In this document: positions 21,063-33,200 of the stretch, one piece after another | How positions within the stretch are numbered: position 1 is the first letter of the stretch | How the letters are laid out: each line of letters opens with the position of its first letter | NCBI GenBank assembly: GCA_963922205.1 | Contig: CAWUHX010000045.1 | Coordinates: 1,426,001-1,490,000, forward strand | Direction: 5' to 3' | Length of the DNA: 64,000 nucleotides | Source of the DNA: Romanomermis culicivorax | Lineage: Eukaryota; Nematoda; Enoplea; Mermithida; Mermithidae | The notes under the pieces: generated by a model | Database searches by the model: none | What the model saw: only the letters and a program-made list of their open reading frames with translations | Told to the model about the DNA's origin: nothing | Position numbers and translations under genes: made by a program

Positions 21063-22655
21063 ATGATTTCTACAGTAAATTCAATACCAACGTCCTTATG
21101 CCAGTGGAACGGTGTGGTCACCAAAGTCAGTTTTCGATGGATTAATTTTGTGCAATAAGGATTCCAATTTGTCCTCAGACGGTTCTGAAGGATACGAATT
21201 TTTCTGTTCGACAAAATTCAACAACAGCACGCAAGACTCGATTCCTATAAGTCAGAGATGTTTTTTATAGAACGGCTGTAAATTAAAAATTTTCAGAAAA
21301 TAAGTCGTTTGCACAACGTACCAAAAATGAAGGTTAGTCGAGAAAGTCTCACAAAACCGCCATGCGACATATGGTTGCCGGAATTGGTATAAAAAGTACT
21401 TGCCTTCCAGTCTTTATTAAGCATTTCAAGAAAACCAGGCAACGAATGGCATAAAAATTAGACAGAGTCGCTCTTTCTTGAAACAAAAGATATCGAAGAG
21501 CTTCGTTTGACTTCAGCCTTCAAATCCGAAAACTTCTGTTTCTATGTGGCGTATGTAGGAAAAAAGATTTTATTTAATATGTTGCAGTCGCGGTAGTAGA
21601 TTTTAACAGCAAAAACTCTAGTTCGAAAACTTCAGACAAAAAACTGGGTGGCAATTTACAGAAAATTGAGCACAAAAGATCTGATGACACAACGACGTGC
21701 ATACGCCGGTCGACAAATCGCACGACTACCGCCGCTCCTAATGGCCACGACAATTTTTATAGCGGGAAAACAGATTGATATCGGTTAACTTTCGCTGCGT
21801 TACATGACAAGTATCCAGAGATTCGCTAATACACGAACTATAAAATAGCGTCCACTATCGCAATATACAGTAATTTAAGCGAACGAAACTGATTGCTAAT
21901 GCGGGATCATCGGAATCAACTTTCTTAAAATACGTAAATTCATAGACCTATGAATCTAAAAATAGAGAGAAAGTTCATCTCCCGCATGATTTTGGATAAC
22001 ATACCAACAGGTGACTATGAGATATCTGGGAAAAATTTTAGCTCGACAAGAAGTTTTATCAAGGTCAGTTTCTATTAAAAATCGTATGCTCACAAATTTC
22101 CAGTCCAAATTTGACAAGGTTTAACGGAAAACCGTAAGGTATGAAATGGTACTTGTTTTCCACTTTAATTATTTAGAAGCTTCCAAAAAAAACAGACTAT
22201 AGTCTACTAAACTCCGTTCATTTTCAAATTATAGATGCAGCGGACGCAGTCTTACTATAGTCTTTTTTTTAAATGCTTGCAAAGCAAAAATACTTCGTGG
22301 CGAGACAATATCGTTGTTGACTGTATGTTGGGAATCGATTAACCGGCGGCTATAAACTGTGACTAAACTCTCAACTTAATTCGATATCTCTTTTAAAAAT
22401 AATTTCCGTCCGACGAGAGAATGTCCAAAAAAATCTTTGCACGGCTAAAGCAAAGCACGGCTAAAAATCTTTTTGTGCGAAATCTTTTTCCTCACTTTTT
22501 AACAGTCATTTTCAATCTTTCTTCAAAAAACTTCCAAAGAAAAGCATACAAAAAAACAGGAAATCTATATCCACAATAAGCTTTTGAGCAGTATGCTCTG
22601 TTCACGAGTTTAAGAGAGTCAGGTCTAAATTCAAAAAATCTGCGACAATAATATA
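21063..22655. other. No gene recognised
   Basis: Mixed-composition DNA without long open frames. A partial copy of the cagactatag MITE family ends at about 22203, followed by an inverse match (ctatagtc) near 22255. Short exons of an unseen gene cannot be excluded. Confidence 0.4.
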
Positions 22656-25600
22656 AAGTAGTTTATTGGAAGATGCCCGATGGTGCAGAAGAAAAAAGAA
22701 TATACTTGCTTGGATAAGCCAGAAAAAGGAGTGGACTAGATTTTTGCGAATTTGGGTCAAGGTTTGAAAAATCCACTTTAGTAATATTGGATTTTCATTC
22801 TTTCTCATTAAAAAATTTTTTCATGTCTGTAGAAAAGTAATTCTGCAGCTTGGTGCATTTTGTCCTCCCGTGGCAGTGTATCAACCACAGTAAAATTTTT
22901 CTGAATGAAAATTATATGCAAGCTAATGTTCGACTTCACTCAAATATATAGAAATGCTGAACCGTTAGCAATATATTATTGTAAGTCCTGACTAATCTTA
23001 ATCTGTGCCTCTAACTAGCTGAAAAATAGTGAGGGATTGGCATATTATTGTCATTTTGTTTTTTTAACTTATGCCTGTGATTGAAGGGGCGTTACTAGGC
23101 TCTACTCAACAATTGGCACTAACCCAATTTGAGAATAATCTGAATGTTTGATTTAATTGCTGATCCTCAGTCATGATTCATACTGGGTACCCAGGTATTT
23201 TGGGTCCTGGTTGCTACGTAGCTATTCAAGTGATCTGTTTACCCAAATTTCTAACAAGGTATTGTATGGGTAAAACACTTATATATTCCAATGTTGGGAA
23301 TGCAAAATACCTGAACCAGGTCATGAGATTTTCAAAATGTGAATCACTAATCTTCAGGTTCAGCTAATCAAAATATCAAGATTATTTTTTTTGCAGAACT
23401 AACAATCTTCACATCAGGCTCGGGAATAGCTAACAATAACGTTTAAGCCCTGATTTAGGAATCATAGTTTGGAAATAAAAAAATTTGAGAAAATAGTGCA
23501 ACCCAACAGCTCGAGATTGGGATAGATCTGATGACATCGAGATTATAGCAAACATTTGATTTAATTGAGATAAACTGAGGTGGTTGCTTTTTTGGTCGAG
23601 ATTGTCTTTGAGCTCGACGTTAAACCTCTAGTAGATATGGGACCTGGTTACAGTAAATGCGCACTACCTGGAAACAGGGCAACAGGATAAAGCATAAAAA
23701 ATGCTTTTGAACAGTCTTCGATTCATCAGCCATGCACATACTACTTTGACACAATTATCATAAGCAAACTTATTTCTCTAAATGAATGCACGTTTAATTT
23801 TACATGAAACAAAGTTGTATCAGGCAACAACATATAAAAAGCTATTCAATAAATACTCATTTTTATCTCTCTTAATATGTTAATTGGGTGTGAGTTGAAA
23901 CATAAAGAAATTGTTTGCATCTTCATACCCATATCTTGGATCATATTGCTTGGCATATTGTGGATTAGACGATGGAGGGCGCTCATTTTTACGTTGTTGG
24001 AGGCGCCATATCCAATTTGTTTTTGAGACTCATAAAGAAATAGAGCAATCATCAGTTGGTGGCCACGCCATCAATTACGAGTGAATGCATCTTATAGACA
24101 ATTGTTTGGATTCGGCTATCTTCTTCACAGTGAGACAAAAGTGGTGGATCATAGCAAGGCTGTGGATTATCGAAGTAATTGTCGGGCGGGTAGTCTGAGA
24201 AATTGAATGGTTGTGCCGCAGGAGGCAGACATTGTGGCAAGGCTGGAAATCAATTGTTGCATTTGTTCAGTGAGGGTGATAAATCAGGCATTAGTAGCTT
24301 GTGCTTGTTCCTTTATTTTGTGCTGAACTTCTAACTGTTGGGCCTGTAATTGGTCAGAAATGGCGCCAATAATTTTACCTATAGTCTGCATGGTTGGAAC
24401 ATTATTGGTAATTCTTGCGGCAGCAGTATTGAGTTGTTCCAGAGCCTCACCTGCTTCAGTGTGAAAATTTTGTACTTCATGGGTGTTGGTGATGGCAATA
24501 CTGCTTCGTGGGGTGCAGGTAATTATTTGGGCTGCAGCTGGGGCCAGGGACCGGTCAAGATTGACAAAGGAATCAGTGGAATCAGTACAGTCAATGTTGG
24601 GGTCAGATGCTGGAGGTGAGACACTGTGCTGTGGCAGTAATTGTGGTCTGGCTGATGTACCAGTGCTGTCCATTCTGGTAGGGTGTAAAACTTGTCCCAG
24701 ACTGAACAGCACGGCTATGTTTGTCAGGGGGTAGCAGTGGGAATTTGCAGCAATTGTTGGGTGATTCCTCTACGTGTTGTGGCATTACTGAAAGTAGAAA
24801 TTGACAGATTAAGAGGCAGGAGGCTCACCTGCAGCAGTGCGCTGGGTTTAGCAAAATGGTATCTGATGTTGAGGTGGTCAGTTGAGCTTGCGGGTCAAAA
24901 TTGAGTGTGCCCTGGGTGGCAGTGGCTGCAGCGTTGGGTGAGCTTGAGTGTGACTGCAGTGATAGTTGATCCTTGGGTGTATGTTTGATGCGAGGTGTTT
25001 CTGTGAGCAATTTGTAATATCCTTTGATGTATCTTTGGGCGCAAGATCGGGGTCCCAATTCTCCAGACTTGTGATCAAAATTAGGATGCAGCGCAATGGT
25101 GTGGAAATGAGGCGTGCAAACCAAGCAGCTCACCAATGTTATATTTGAAAATATAGACAGGGCATAGAAGGAGAAGGTGGCAGGAGAGTTAGCCAGGGAT
25201 CAACCTTAATGCATGTGTTTCCAGCACCCATGCTTACCTGAGAGACTGAAACTCTTAAAGTACTTAAATCCCACAATAGTGTAACCCAAATTAGAAAACC
25301 TTCAGTTTCCTAATTTGAATTCCCTATGCTAAACCCAAAATGAGGAGACATTTCTCCTATACAAGTTATACCTAATAAAATAAACAACTTAGGTAACCAA
25401 TATAATTATTACAAAATGGGTGGAGCAATACAATAAAGTCCCTGTGCCAGATGCTTCCAAGCGGTCTATTTTGCCCGATCCAAATTATACCTGTAGGCAT
25501 CTTCTTGAAAACGACAAACTATGAAGGAAATCTCAGAAATCTGCAGAAACACAGTACAACACACAGCACAACTTGGGATCATCAATTTAATCCCGATGTT

Positions 25601-26043
25601 GAGATTATCCTCATGTTGGGTTAGTACAACCAGTCTCAGGTTTTTTTATAGTTCTGAAAATGACTATAATATGCCTACCTCACTATTTTTCAGCTAGTGT
25701 GAGAGGCAGGAGTATTGAATCAGTCAGGAGTTAAAATGCTATAGGTTTATTATTTTTTTACATTTGAAGTCATGTGCATATAATTTTCATATAGAAAAAT
25801 TCTGCTGTAGTTGATGCCAGGGGAAAGACAAAATGTACGATGCTGCAGAATATACTTTTTCGAAGACATGGAAAATTTTTTTTGACAAAGAATGAAAATC
25901 CAATTTAACGAAAGTGATTTTTTTTCCAATTTTAACCCAAGTTCTCAAAAATCTAGTCCACTTTATTTTCTAGCTAGGCAACTACCCAAGCAAGTATATT
26001 CTTCTTTTTTCTGCCCAATCAGGGCATTTTCTAATAAACTAGT
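22656..26043. mobile_element. Long relative of the foldback element, with internal frames
   Basis: The left end (tagtttattggaagatgccc, about 22656) and the right end (attttctaataaactagt, ending 26043) are the inverted termini seen in the 1.1-kb foldback elements. The extended match runs through gaatatacttgctt and the segment with aatccaat. The 3.4-kb interior is longer and includes coding-like minus-strand sequence at 24052-25136. It could be a fuller version of the family, or a short copy interrupted by other DNA. Confidence 0.65.
24052..25136 (-). pseudogene. Unknown Ser/Thr/Gln/Pro-rich coding remnant within repeat element
   Basis: Successive minus-strand frames (25136-24825, 24785-24603, 24712-24284 and 24240-24052) look like parts of one gene. 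The N-terminal piece contains CLVCTPHFHTIALHPNF and KGYYKLLTETPRIKHTP. The middle is rich in Ser, Thr, Pro and Gln. The 142-codon piece ends in a helical region with heptad-like spacing (EALEQLNTAAARITNN, then QLQAQQLEVQHKIKEQ). The last piece is Pro/Asp/Tyr-rich. The higher GC content compared with flanking DNA supports former coding. No transposase motif is visible and I do not recognise the family. It may be the element's own gene or a captured gene fragment. Confidence 0.4.
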
Positions 26044-26549
26044 AATTTTAATGCTTGGCACACAATTGATCTAGTTCCAAGAAGATTTCATCACGTAGCT
26101 TTTTCTCTAAAAAAACTGAGTTGAATTTTATGCATCAACCACAGTTGATTCCTGTTTAATTGACAGTAAATCAAGTAAAACAGTGCAGTGCAGTTGGAAG
26201 CACACATATGAGAAGGATGGTATGGGCGTATTTACCCCCAGAGTTTTGAAATTAGAAGTCTTTCCCCATATGAAAAAAATTTTTAGTAAACTTTTTATGA
26301 TTTTGGTCTCAAAAAACCAGAGTCCATCCCTTCTGTAAGCACCCTCCTCCAAATTTCATAACTGCACATGATGCTTGGAAGTACAGATGCATGGGGAGAA
26401 TTTTTGAGGAGGATGCGAATTGAAGAGCGAAAATTAGACTTTCAGGAAAAACTTCAGTTTTTACAAATTCTTTTCAAGAACCTCTTTTTTCAAGTCCAGA
26501 GGAATCAATTGATTTTTTCCAGATGCCAGCCAGGGTTATCAAGAGTAGT

Positions 26550-27905
26550 AAGGCCTGTATCAGGCCTGGAATTTCCGGCCCGGCCCGAAATTTTTTTTAG
26601 AGGCCCGAAACCAGCCCGGCTCGAAATCGGGTTTTAACCTTGAGGTCTGAACCGACCCAATTAAAAAAACAGGGTCCTAAGCCTACCCGATAGTCCGATT
26701 TTAAAACTTTGTGTAAATGCAATTTCATTTGGTATTTTATTATTGTTCAACATGGCACTTTTAGTTAAACATGATACACCCAAATCGATATTACGCACGT
26801 GGAGGGGGTTTGGGGGGATTTTGACCCCCAGAAGATTTAACCCTCCCCACCAATGATTGAGAAGATGGCAAAGGAAAATGAGCAAGAGAGAAGAGGAAGT
26901 CGTCATAAGAATGGAAATGATGCTGTAGTTTACCAATTTCTAAACAGAGCATACTATTCCAAAAAAGTAACATTATAGCTTTAAAAAGTGCTCTCTAAGA
27001 CAATAATTTCACATATCTGAGTCATATAGGTTGTAGAATATGCTGCTTGGATGCTAGAAGACCTTTCCAAGACATGTCTTTTTGTTATCAAAAACGAAAA
27101 AATTCTATTCCAACCCCTGTCCTAGCTGACCCCAGTAGGATTTCTATGCTGTGCATGTATGTACGTGTAATTGGGAGAGGTTGGGGGGACCCTCACCCCC
27201 AACTTGGTCAACCCCATACCCAACCCCTCAAACTCGGAAAAATCAAAAAAAATAGGAAAAAAGTGACTTTTTTGGCCTTTTTTGGAAAAATTTTAGACAT
27301 TTTTTCCACTTTCTTGAGGTTTTTTACCCTTCCCCCCAACTGGTCGGACCTCTTACAGATATATGCATCTATGGATATTATTCTTGAAAAAAATTATCAA
27401 CTGCTTGAAATTAAAATTATAAATATAATATTAAATTGAACTGTTGAAAATTGACTAATAAATAAATTAGTGAACCATTCAGCAACACAAAACACTGAAA
27501 AGAATTGGTTCAAGTCCAGGAAAGGGGACAAAGAGCAAAAAAACGGAAGCAGAGAAGAAAGAGTGCGGGTTAAGAGCATTGTTGGTCGGGCCGAGCTTTA
27601 GCTACTTTTGTCCATGGCTTTCGGTTAAAAAAAATTGGAAAATCGAAAATCTCTTTCTTTTCTTCAGGTACACTGGAAAAATTAGGTGTAAACGAACAAA
27701 ATTTATTTGGTACAGTAATCACAACGAACATGATCAAGAACTATGCCTTACACATCAAAATTTTTATGGCTTTCTCGAGCTTTCTCGGGCTTTTGAAAAA
27801 CAGGTCGGTCCAGCCCGGCCCGAGAATTCTCTCCGACAGCCCGAACTCAGCCGCCCGAAGCCCGTATTTCGGACCGGGCTTTCGGGGTTCAATTCAGGCC
27901 CTAAT
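26550..27905. mobile_element. Possible hAT-like non-autonomous element with GC-rich termini
   Basis: A GC-rich terminus at about 26550-26655 (aggcctggaatttccggccc, repeated GCCCG words) is matched in inverse orientation at about 27795-27905 (ccgggctttcggggttcaat, then tcaggccct). The interior of about 1.1 kb shows no transposase. Termini of this CCGGCCCGAA type are familiar from small hAT-related elements. I could not define an 8-bp duplication, so the class is tentative. Confidence 0.5.
26786..26942. repeat. Dispersed repeat, second inverse copy at 38883-39035
   Basis: The block containing caatgattgagaagatggc and cgtcataagaatggaaatgatgctg matches the reverse complement of 38883-39035 (gcatcatttccatttttatgacg...). 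Confidence 0.75.
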
Positions 27906-28083
27906 CCAGAGTCTCAGTGTAGAAGGGTTTGGGTTTACTCCCCCACCCTATGCGCATCAATGGTTGGTAGGTGTGCTGATGCACCCAGCTGCAGAATATA
28001 CTTTTCCACGGATATCAAAAATTTTTTAATGAGAAAGATTAAAAATCCGATATTACAAAATTGAATTTTTTTCAAACTTTAAC

Positions 28084-28336
28084 CTATAGTCTGCTTTTCT
28101 TTAAATGTTTCTAAATAATGAAAGTAAAAAGCAAGTAGTATTTCAGATTTTCACGATTTTCTGATAAACAATATATAATATGGGAGTGGCAATTGGTGAG
28201 CATACTGACCTAACCTTTAACAATTTTTCAAGTGAAAAATTTTACAGCAACAGCTTTATATAAACGATTTTAACGACTGTATTGATTTGTGTCACTTTTC
28301 TATTTGGAAGCATTTTATGAAAAAACAGACTATAAG
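28084..28336. mobile_element. ~250-bp MITE with TATAGTCTG termini
   Basis: The left terminus tatagtctgcttttctttaa and the right terminus ttatgaaaaaacagactata are inverted repeats extending through the (g)tttcyaaata / tatttggaagc block, about 35 bp. A sister copy is at 44678-44926 and a partial one ends near 22203. There is no coding capacity. Confidence 0.75.
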
Positions 28337-28469
28337 TTCTCCAAAATCTTGTCCATTCCTTTTTTAATAAGCAATCTTAAAACAATAAAAACAATAAAAA
28401 ACAACATTGAAACTACAAATTCTCATTTTCGGTAACAGTAAATGATGTGCAAACAGCATAATAAAAACA

Positions 28470-29160
28470 GAATGTAAAGTGACCATACCTGTTGAATTTC
28501 TCATTGTCAAGAACCCTCAGCCCAAAAATCACAGAAATACCTTTGTTTACACAAAGGACAATTTTTTGTGCAAAGTGACCGCATCAATTGAAATCCTTGC
28601 AGTCGAAAACTCCTTTCACCAAAGAATCACAAAAATACGCTTGTTTACATCCGGGATAATCTTGTTTTGTAAAATTACCGCATCTATTGAATTCCCCGCA
28701 GTCGAAAACTCCTTCTACCAAAAACAGCGAAAATACGCTTGTTTACCTACGGGATAATTTTTTTGTGTAAATTGACCGCACCCGTAGAATGTCCTGTGGT
28801 CGAAAACCCCTTCCACCAAAAAATCACGAAAATACGCATATTAACACCTGGGTTAATTTTTTTGTGTAAAGTGACCACATCCATCGAATTCCCACAGTCG
28901 AAAACCCTTCTACCAAAAAACCACAAAAATAAGCTTGTTTACAGCCGGCATAATTTTTTTGTGTAAAGTAGCTGCATTTATTGAATATCCCGTGGTCGAA
29001 AACCCCTTCCACCAAAAAATCACGAAAACACGCTTGCTCACACCCGGGATAATTTTTTTGTGTAAAGTGACCGCATCCATTGAATGCCTAATAGTCGAAA
29101 ACCCCTTCCCCAATGAGATCACGGAAATACCTTTGTTTACACTCAGAATAATCACACTAC
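28470..29160. repeat. ~98-bp minisatellite, about 7 units (copy of the 19.8-20.6 kb array)
   Basis: gtttac anchors recur at about 28547, 28643, 28740, 28938 and 29134, with diverged ones between. Units share tcgaaaaccccttccaccaa and gtgtaaagtgaccgca. It has the same orientation as the 19.8-20.6 kb array and is followed at 29230-29580 by a diverged copy of the family tail. Confidence 0.88.
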
Positions 29161-29229
29161 ATCTGTTTCACCAAAAAAATGATTTTTTTGAATCCAAACG
29201 AAAGGGGTTTTCTCCAACTTTGATCACTC

Positions 29230-29580
29230 ATATAATTTGACCAAATCAACATTTTCAAAAAATAAAAAAAAGCGTTTCGAGTGGACACTTGATATTTGCA
29301 CGGGTAAAAGTATCAAGGTCCCGAGATGCATACCTATTGATGAATCTGTTGCAACTGGGGGCTCTAAAAAAGGCTGCTTTTCGCATGTTTTTGGCACCCC
29401 ACCCAGCACCACTTGATAATAGACCTCTAATGACCTTAGCCATCCCTGTTTGCCCATATTGCGGATATTATGCAAAAAACCTCATGTCTCTATCTATAAC
29501 CGTTTTTGTTCTAGGGGGTTAGTGAAATTTTAGGGGGCCAAGTATATAATAGGTTGACGCTACCGCGCCATCTATGTTGT
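29230..29580 (+). repeat. Diverged copy of repeat-family tail
   Basis: Shares gcatgtttttggcaccccac-like, gcaccacttg, gggggccaagtatata and aggttgacgctaccgcgcca blocks with 20860-21062. No gene is seen. Confidence 0.85.
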
Positions 29581-29994
29581 CTTTTGGGAAATTTAGCAGG
29601 TATTTGGTTCAGTTCACTGTGATGCGTATAAACGTATGACTACCGTAGATTTCCGAACCAAAACTTAGGATTTTGACCTGTTAAAAAGCCAGAAAATGCA
29701 CCTTCTCATCGATTCTCTCAGTAGAAGAAACACGGAAATCTTGGACAACTTCTCGATGAAAAAATTTCCGTTGTGTGCAGAAAATGCTCAGAAAGTTGTC
29801 TGCACGGCCAAAAGAACGGAGAAAAAATGCCTCCTCTGAACAACTATTTCATTTAGGAAGTAAAATTACATCTGTGTAGTCAATAACAAATCAAGACTTA
29901 CAATGTCAAATTGCATGTTGCCGTGCATGTCCGGTTCTTACCTGCGATATAGAGCCAAAATTCAGATTTCAACGTGTTAAACAGCACTTACTAT

Positions 29995-30261
29995 TCAAAC
30001 ATGCGGCTGATGCGACGAACGGAAAACGGCGCGGCTTCCGGCGTCCGTACCTGCGGCGGGAATCCCTAGCGACTGTTTACGTTTACCCGGCGCAAATACT
30101 TTTTTGGCTGCACGGCCGTCCGTCGACGCTTCGCCCGCATTGAAAGCGGATACTTGGAAAACGTCGAACGATTTCTCAGCTGAATTCGCGACGAGACCGC
30201 CGTCAGACGACGATGCTTTAACGGTTCCGCCGCCGCCGCTAAATTCTCCGTCCATGGGGAG
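29995..30261 (-). CDS. Probable terminal coding exon, Gly/Ser-rich (possible PTP tail exon 13)
   Basis: Strikingly GC-rich block in AT-rich surroundings. TATATAG acceptor at 30262, then [38 protein letters not shown], and a Lys/Arg/Gly/Pro/Ala end, with TGA at 29997-29995. An internal GTACGG at about 30050 could be a donor if the gene continued. The ATG at 30255 could alternatively be a true start codon. There is no known domain. It is low-complexity, as expected of a cytoplasmic tail or a disordered protein. Confidence 0.5.
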   Translation of the reverse strand, partial: LPMDGEFSGGGGTVKASSSDGGLVANSAEKSFDVFQVSAFNAGEASTDGRAAKKVFAPGKRKQSLGIPAAGTDAGSRAVFRSSHQPHV

Positions 30262-33200
30262 CTATATAATTGCGAGAAATGAAATTTTGCATAGAAAATG
30301 CAGCCCATGAGATTTCTTCAGCACGAACTAAAGGCTTGCATCGAGAGAATTTCAATGTTTTAGAGATAAATGTCTAAATAGCCTGTAAAGCAAGTTTACA
30401 AACTCAGAATTTTGTTTTTTCTAGTCTTCTAATGTTTCAATATTTCAGTACAGTCTACGCCTTAGATTAACTAGTGTGTAGGATGTTTCAAACTGCGAAA
30501 TTCCTTCTCTCCCTAGTATATCATATGCTTAACAGATTTCCTATGAAATTTAAAAATTTTCAAGAAAAAAATGTGACTCAGCTCCCATCAAGCCTTTTTT
30601 GATGACTACCAGATCTCACGGTACGGACCTCTGAAAACCAGAACTACTGAACTTGTGCAATCGCAAAGTTTCTAAATATGTCGCTTTTTTCTAATTTCAA
30701 AATCTGTTGAACCAAACATCTTCCTGATAAATAGTACCTTAATATTGCAAACGTGTCAGAGGGAAGCTATAAAGTTTACTTTGGCCGATGTCGACTTTGA
30801 CGACGCTCCGGTTCTATACCGGGCTAATTTTTTGCCGAGTAACGTAGGCTTTTTGTTGAGCAAAGCATTGAAAACGGCCTTTTCGTCCTTTGTGACGGTG
30901 ATAGGGCGTGCTGGGCGAATAGAATCAAGGTATACGACTTATTTCGTGACGATATTCCGAAAAAAGATAAAACATACAGTGATCCATCCAAAAGTTAGCC
31001 GATACAATTTAACAAGGATTTCGCTCATCATTGGAAGGAAGCAGAACACTTTAAAATACGTTCCAACTTTGCATACTCAGTGTTTGTAAATCTGCCAGCT
31101 CACAGCACTATTAAGGATTTCTGTGAAACAATCCTTAACTTTACAGTAAGATGGTTTTATTTATATATTCGACAGCAAGATTCGACTGTAAATTGAAAAT
31201 AGCGGACAAAAATCTAATTTGCATAAATTCTAGTTTCTCAGAACTCCATAAGAATGATTTCTATAAATTTTGAGAAGGATTTTGAAACGTCAAAAAATAA
31301 AATATATTAACCCGCGGCTAAATCTTCATCTTGCATGGACATTTGCAAGGCCGCCAAACCGCCCAAAACGATAGGAACTTGCATGAACCCTCTGGCCGGC
31401 AATAAAAAGGCGCCAAAACGAGCCGCTCGGACGTATTTCATCACTCCGATCAGATTAATTTTTTTCCGGTCCACGAAAATTTGCCGCCCGATGTACAATG
31501 ACAGCATGGCCGCCGAGCGCTGGACGCCGGCGCTGCAATGGAACAAGAGACCGGGCATTTGGTGTTCCTTGGTTTGGCTGTCGTGGAACGTTTCGATGGT
31601 GGCGCAGGTTTGGTAGAGACGAGCCGCGCTGGCGCCTTGGGGGATGTTGTGGTCGGGCCATTCTTTAACGTGAATAATTTTGACCTTTGAAGAGAGAAGA
31701 AATGCTCATTTAATATGAGTGAGGAACATTTAGACTTTTAAAAGTTCAAAATAGGAACGATGGGAATAAAAGAAGAAGTTATAAGATGTAAAAGATAATC
31801 ATACTCTTCTGAGTTTGGCATCGAGTTCTATGGATCCTTTAATGACTACGTCGACTGCGTAGGCCGAATATTGGCTCTCTGTAATGTCTTTAACACTGAT
31901 GGTTCTGACAGCGACTGTCAAATTTTCGCGATTTTTGTACACACTTTCGACACCTTGTTTCAATGATATGTACGGATCTATTCTTATTAGATCACCTTCT
32001 TTAGCATCACCTATCCAAACTACTGTACCAATCTGAAATATTATCAATGAAATCAAAGTGGAGATATAAACTCAAAAATGATATCAGTACCAAAAAAATT
32101 GAGTAGCCGAATGTGTCACTAAATCCATCATACCAAGCCCTGTACTGATCATGCACGTTCGAAAAATACCTGAGGTCATACACTGGAACTTTGGAACCTC
32201 AACTGTCAGCCAAAGAGTTAAAAAAATGAAACGGATAATATTACGCAGAAATAAAAAAAACGATCGAGGAGCAAGAAAAAATTGAAGAAATTCCAGGGTT
32301 TGAAATTAGAAAAAACAGCCGTTAAATGATTTCCAAAAGATAGTATAAAATAAAATAAAGTACCAATAAATTAATAAATGTCAAAAAATTTTCAGAATTA
32401 TTTGCGAGGAAGACTTGAAGGGCAGAATATTTTACTGAAAGAAATTGAAGAGGGTTAGTTCAGTAGATTAGTTATTCTGTACTTGTATACCACCGGTCGT
32501 TTGATAAAATAAGAAAAATATTGTAATACTCGCTTTCCAGTTCCAATATTCAGAAGCATTCCCGAAAAATGGTCTATAGGTCACATGGTGAATATAGCTG
32601 AAAATTTTACAATACTTTTCAATTTTTTACTAGGAACATACAGGAATCCCTGAGCGTTCAATCCAGACTAAGTGAATTTTACAGGTTCTTTACATGATCA
32701 TTACATCATTCGACTCCTCTTCTTCAGCGGATTTCAAATCCGGAGAAAATTTTTCAGCCTTTAGGAAATTGCTATACATCAATAGGATTGGAAGTCAAAT
32801 TTCTGAGTAAAAAATGACAAAAATTTGACAGTAAAAGTTCTAGGAAAACGCTGTCCGTTGACTATTCTTTTGAATAGGTACTCAAGTCGACATAGACAAG
32901 ATTCTTGACTTCAACGGTGAGAATTTTCACAAAAGCAAAAGTATGTGGCGACTGTGACTAAATTTTCATCCACTATGCCAGAAAGAAGTCAGAAAAATTA
33001 AACATTTTCTCCATCGTCAAACTGTTTACGTTTTCGATTAGGATTAGCTCCCAAAACTTGGCAAAATCCGGTGGTGTTGGCGCCATTGCTATGAACAAAG
33101 GTCTCAATTTCCAATCAGTCATCCGGTTGATGTGCATACCGCGCACCTGCGAGTGCCGATAACAGGGGATATCGTCGTACCGCGCGCCTTCGATTTGGAC

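Noticed and set aside
24350-24734. Plus-strand frames of 83-89 codons
   Set aside because: They are antisense shadows of the better minus-strand coding remnant.
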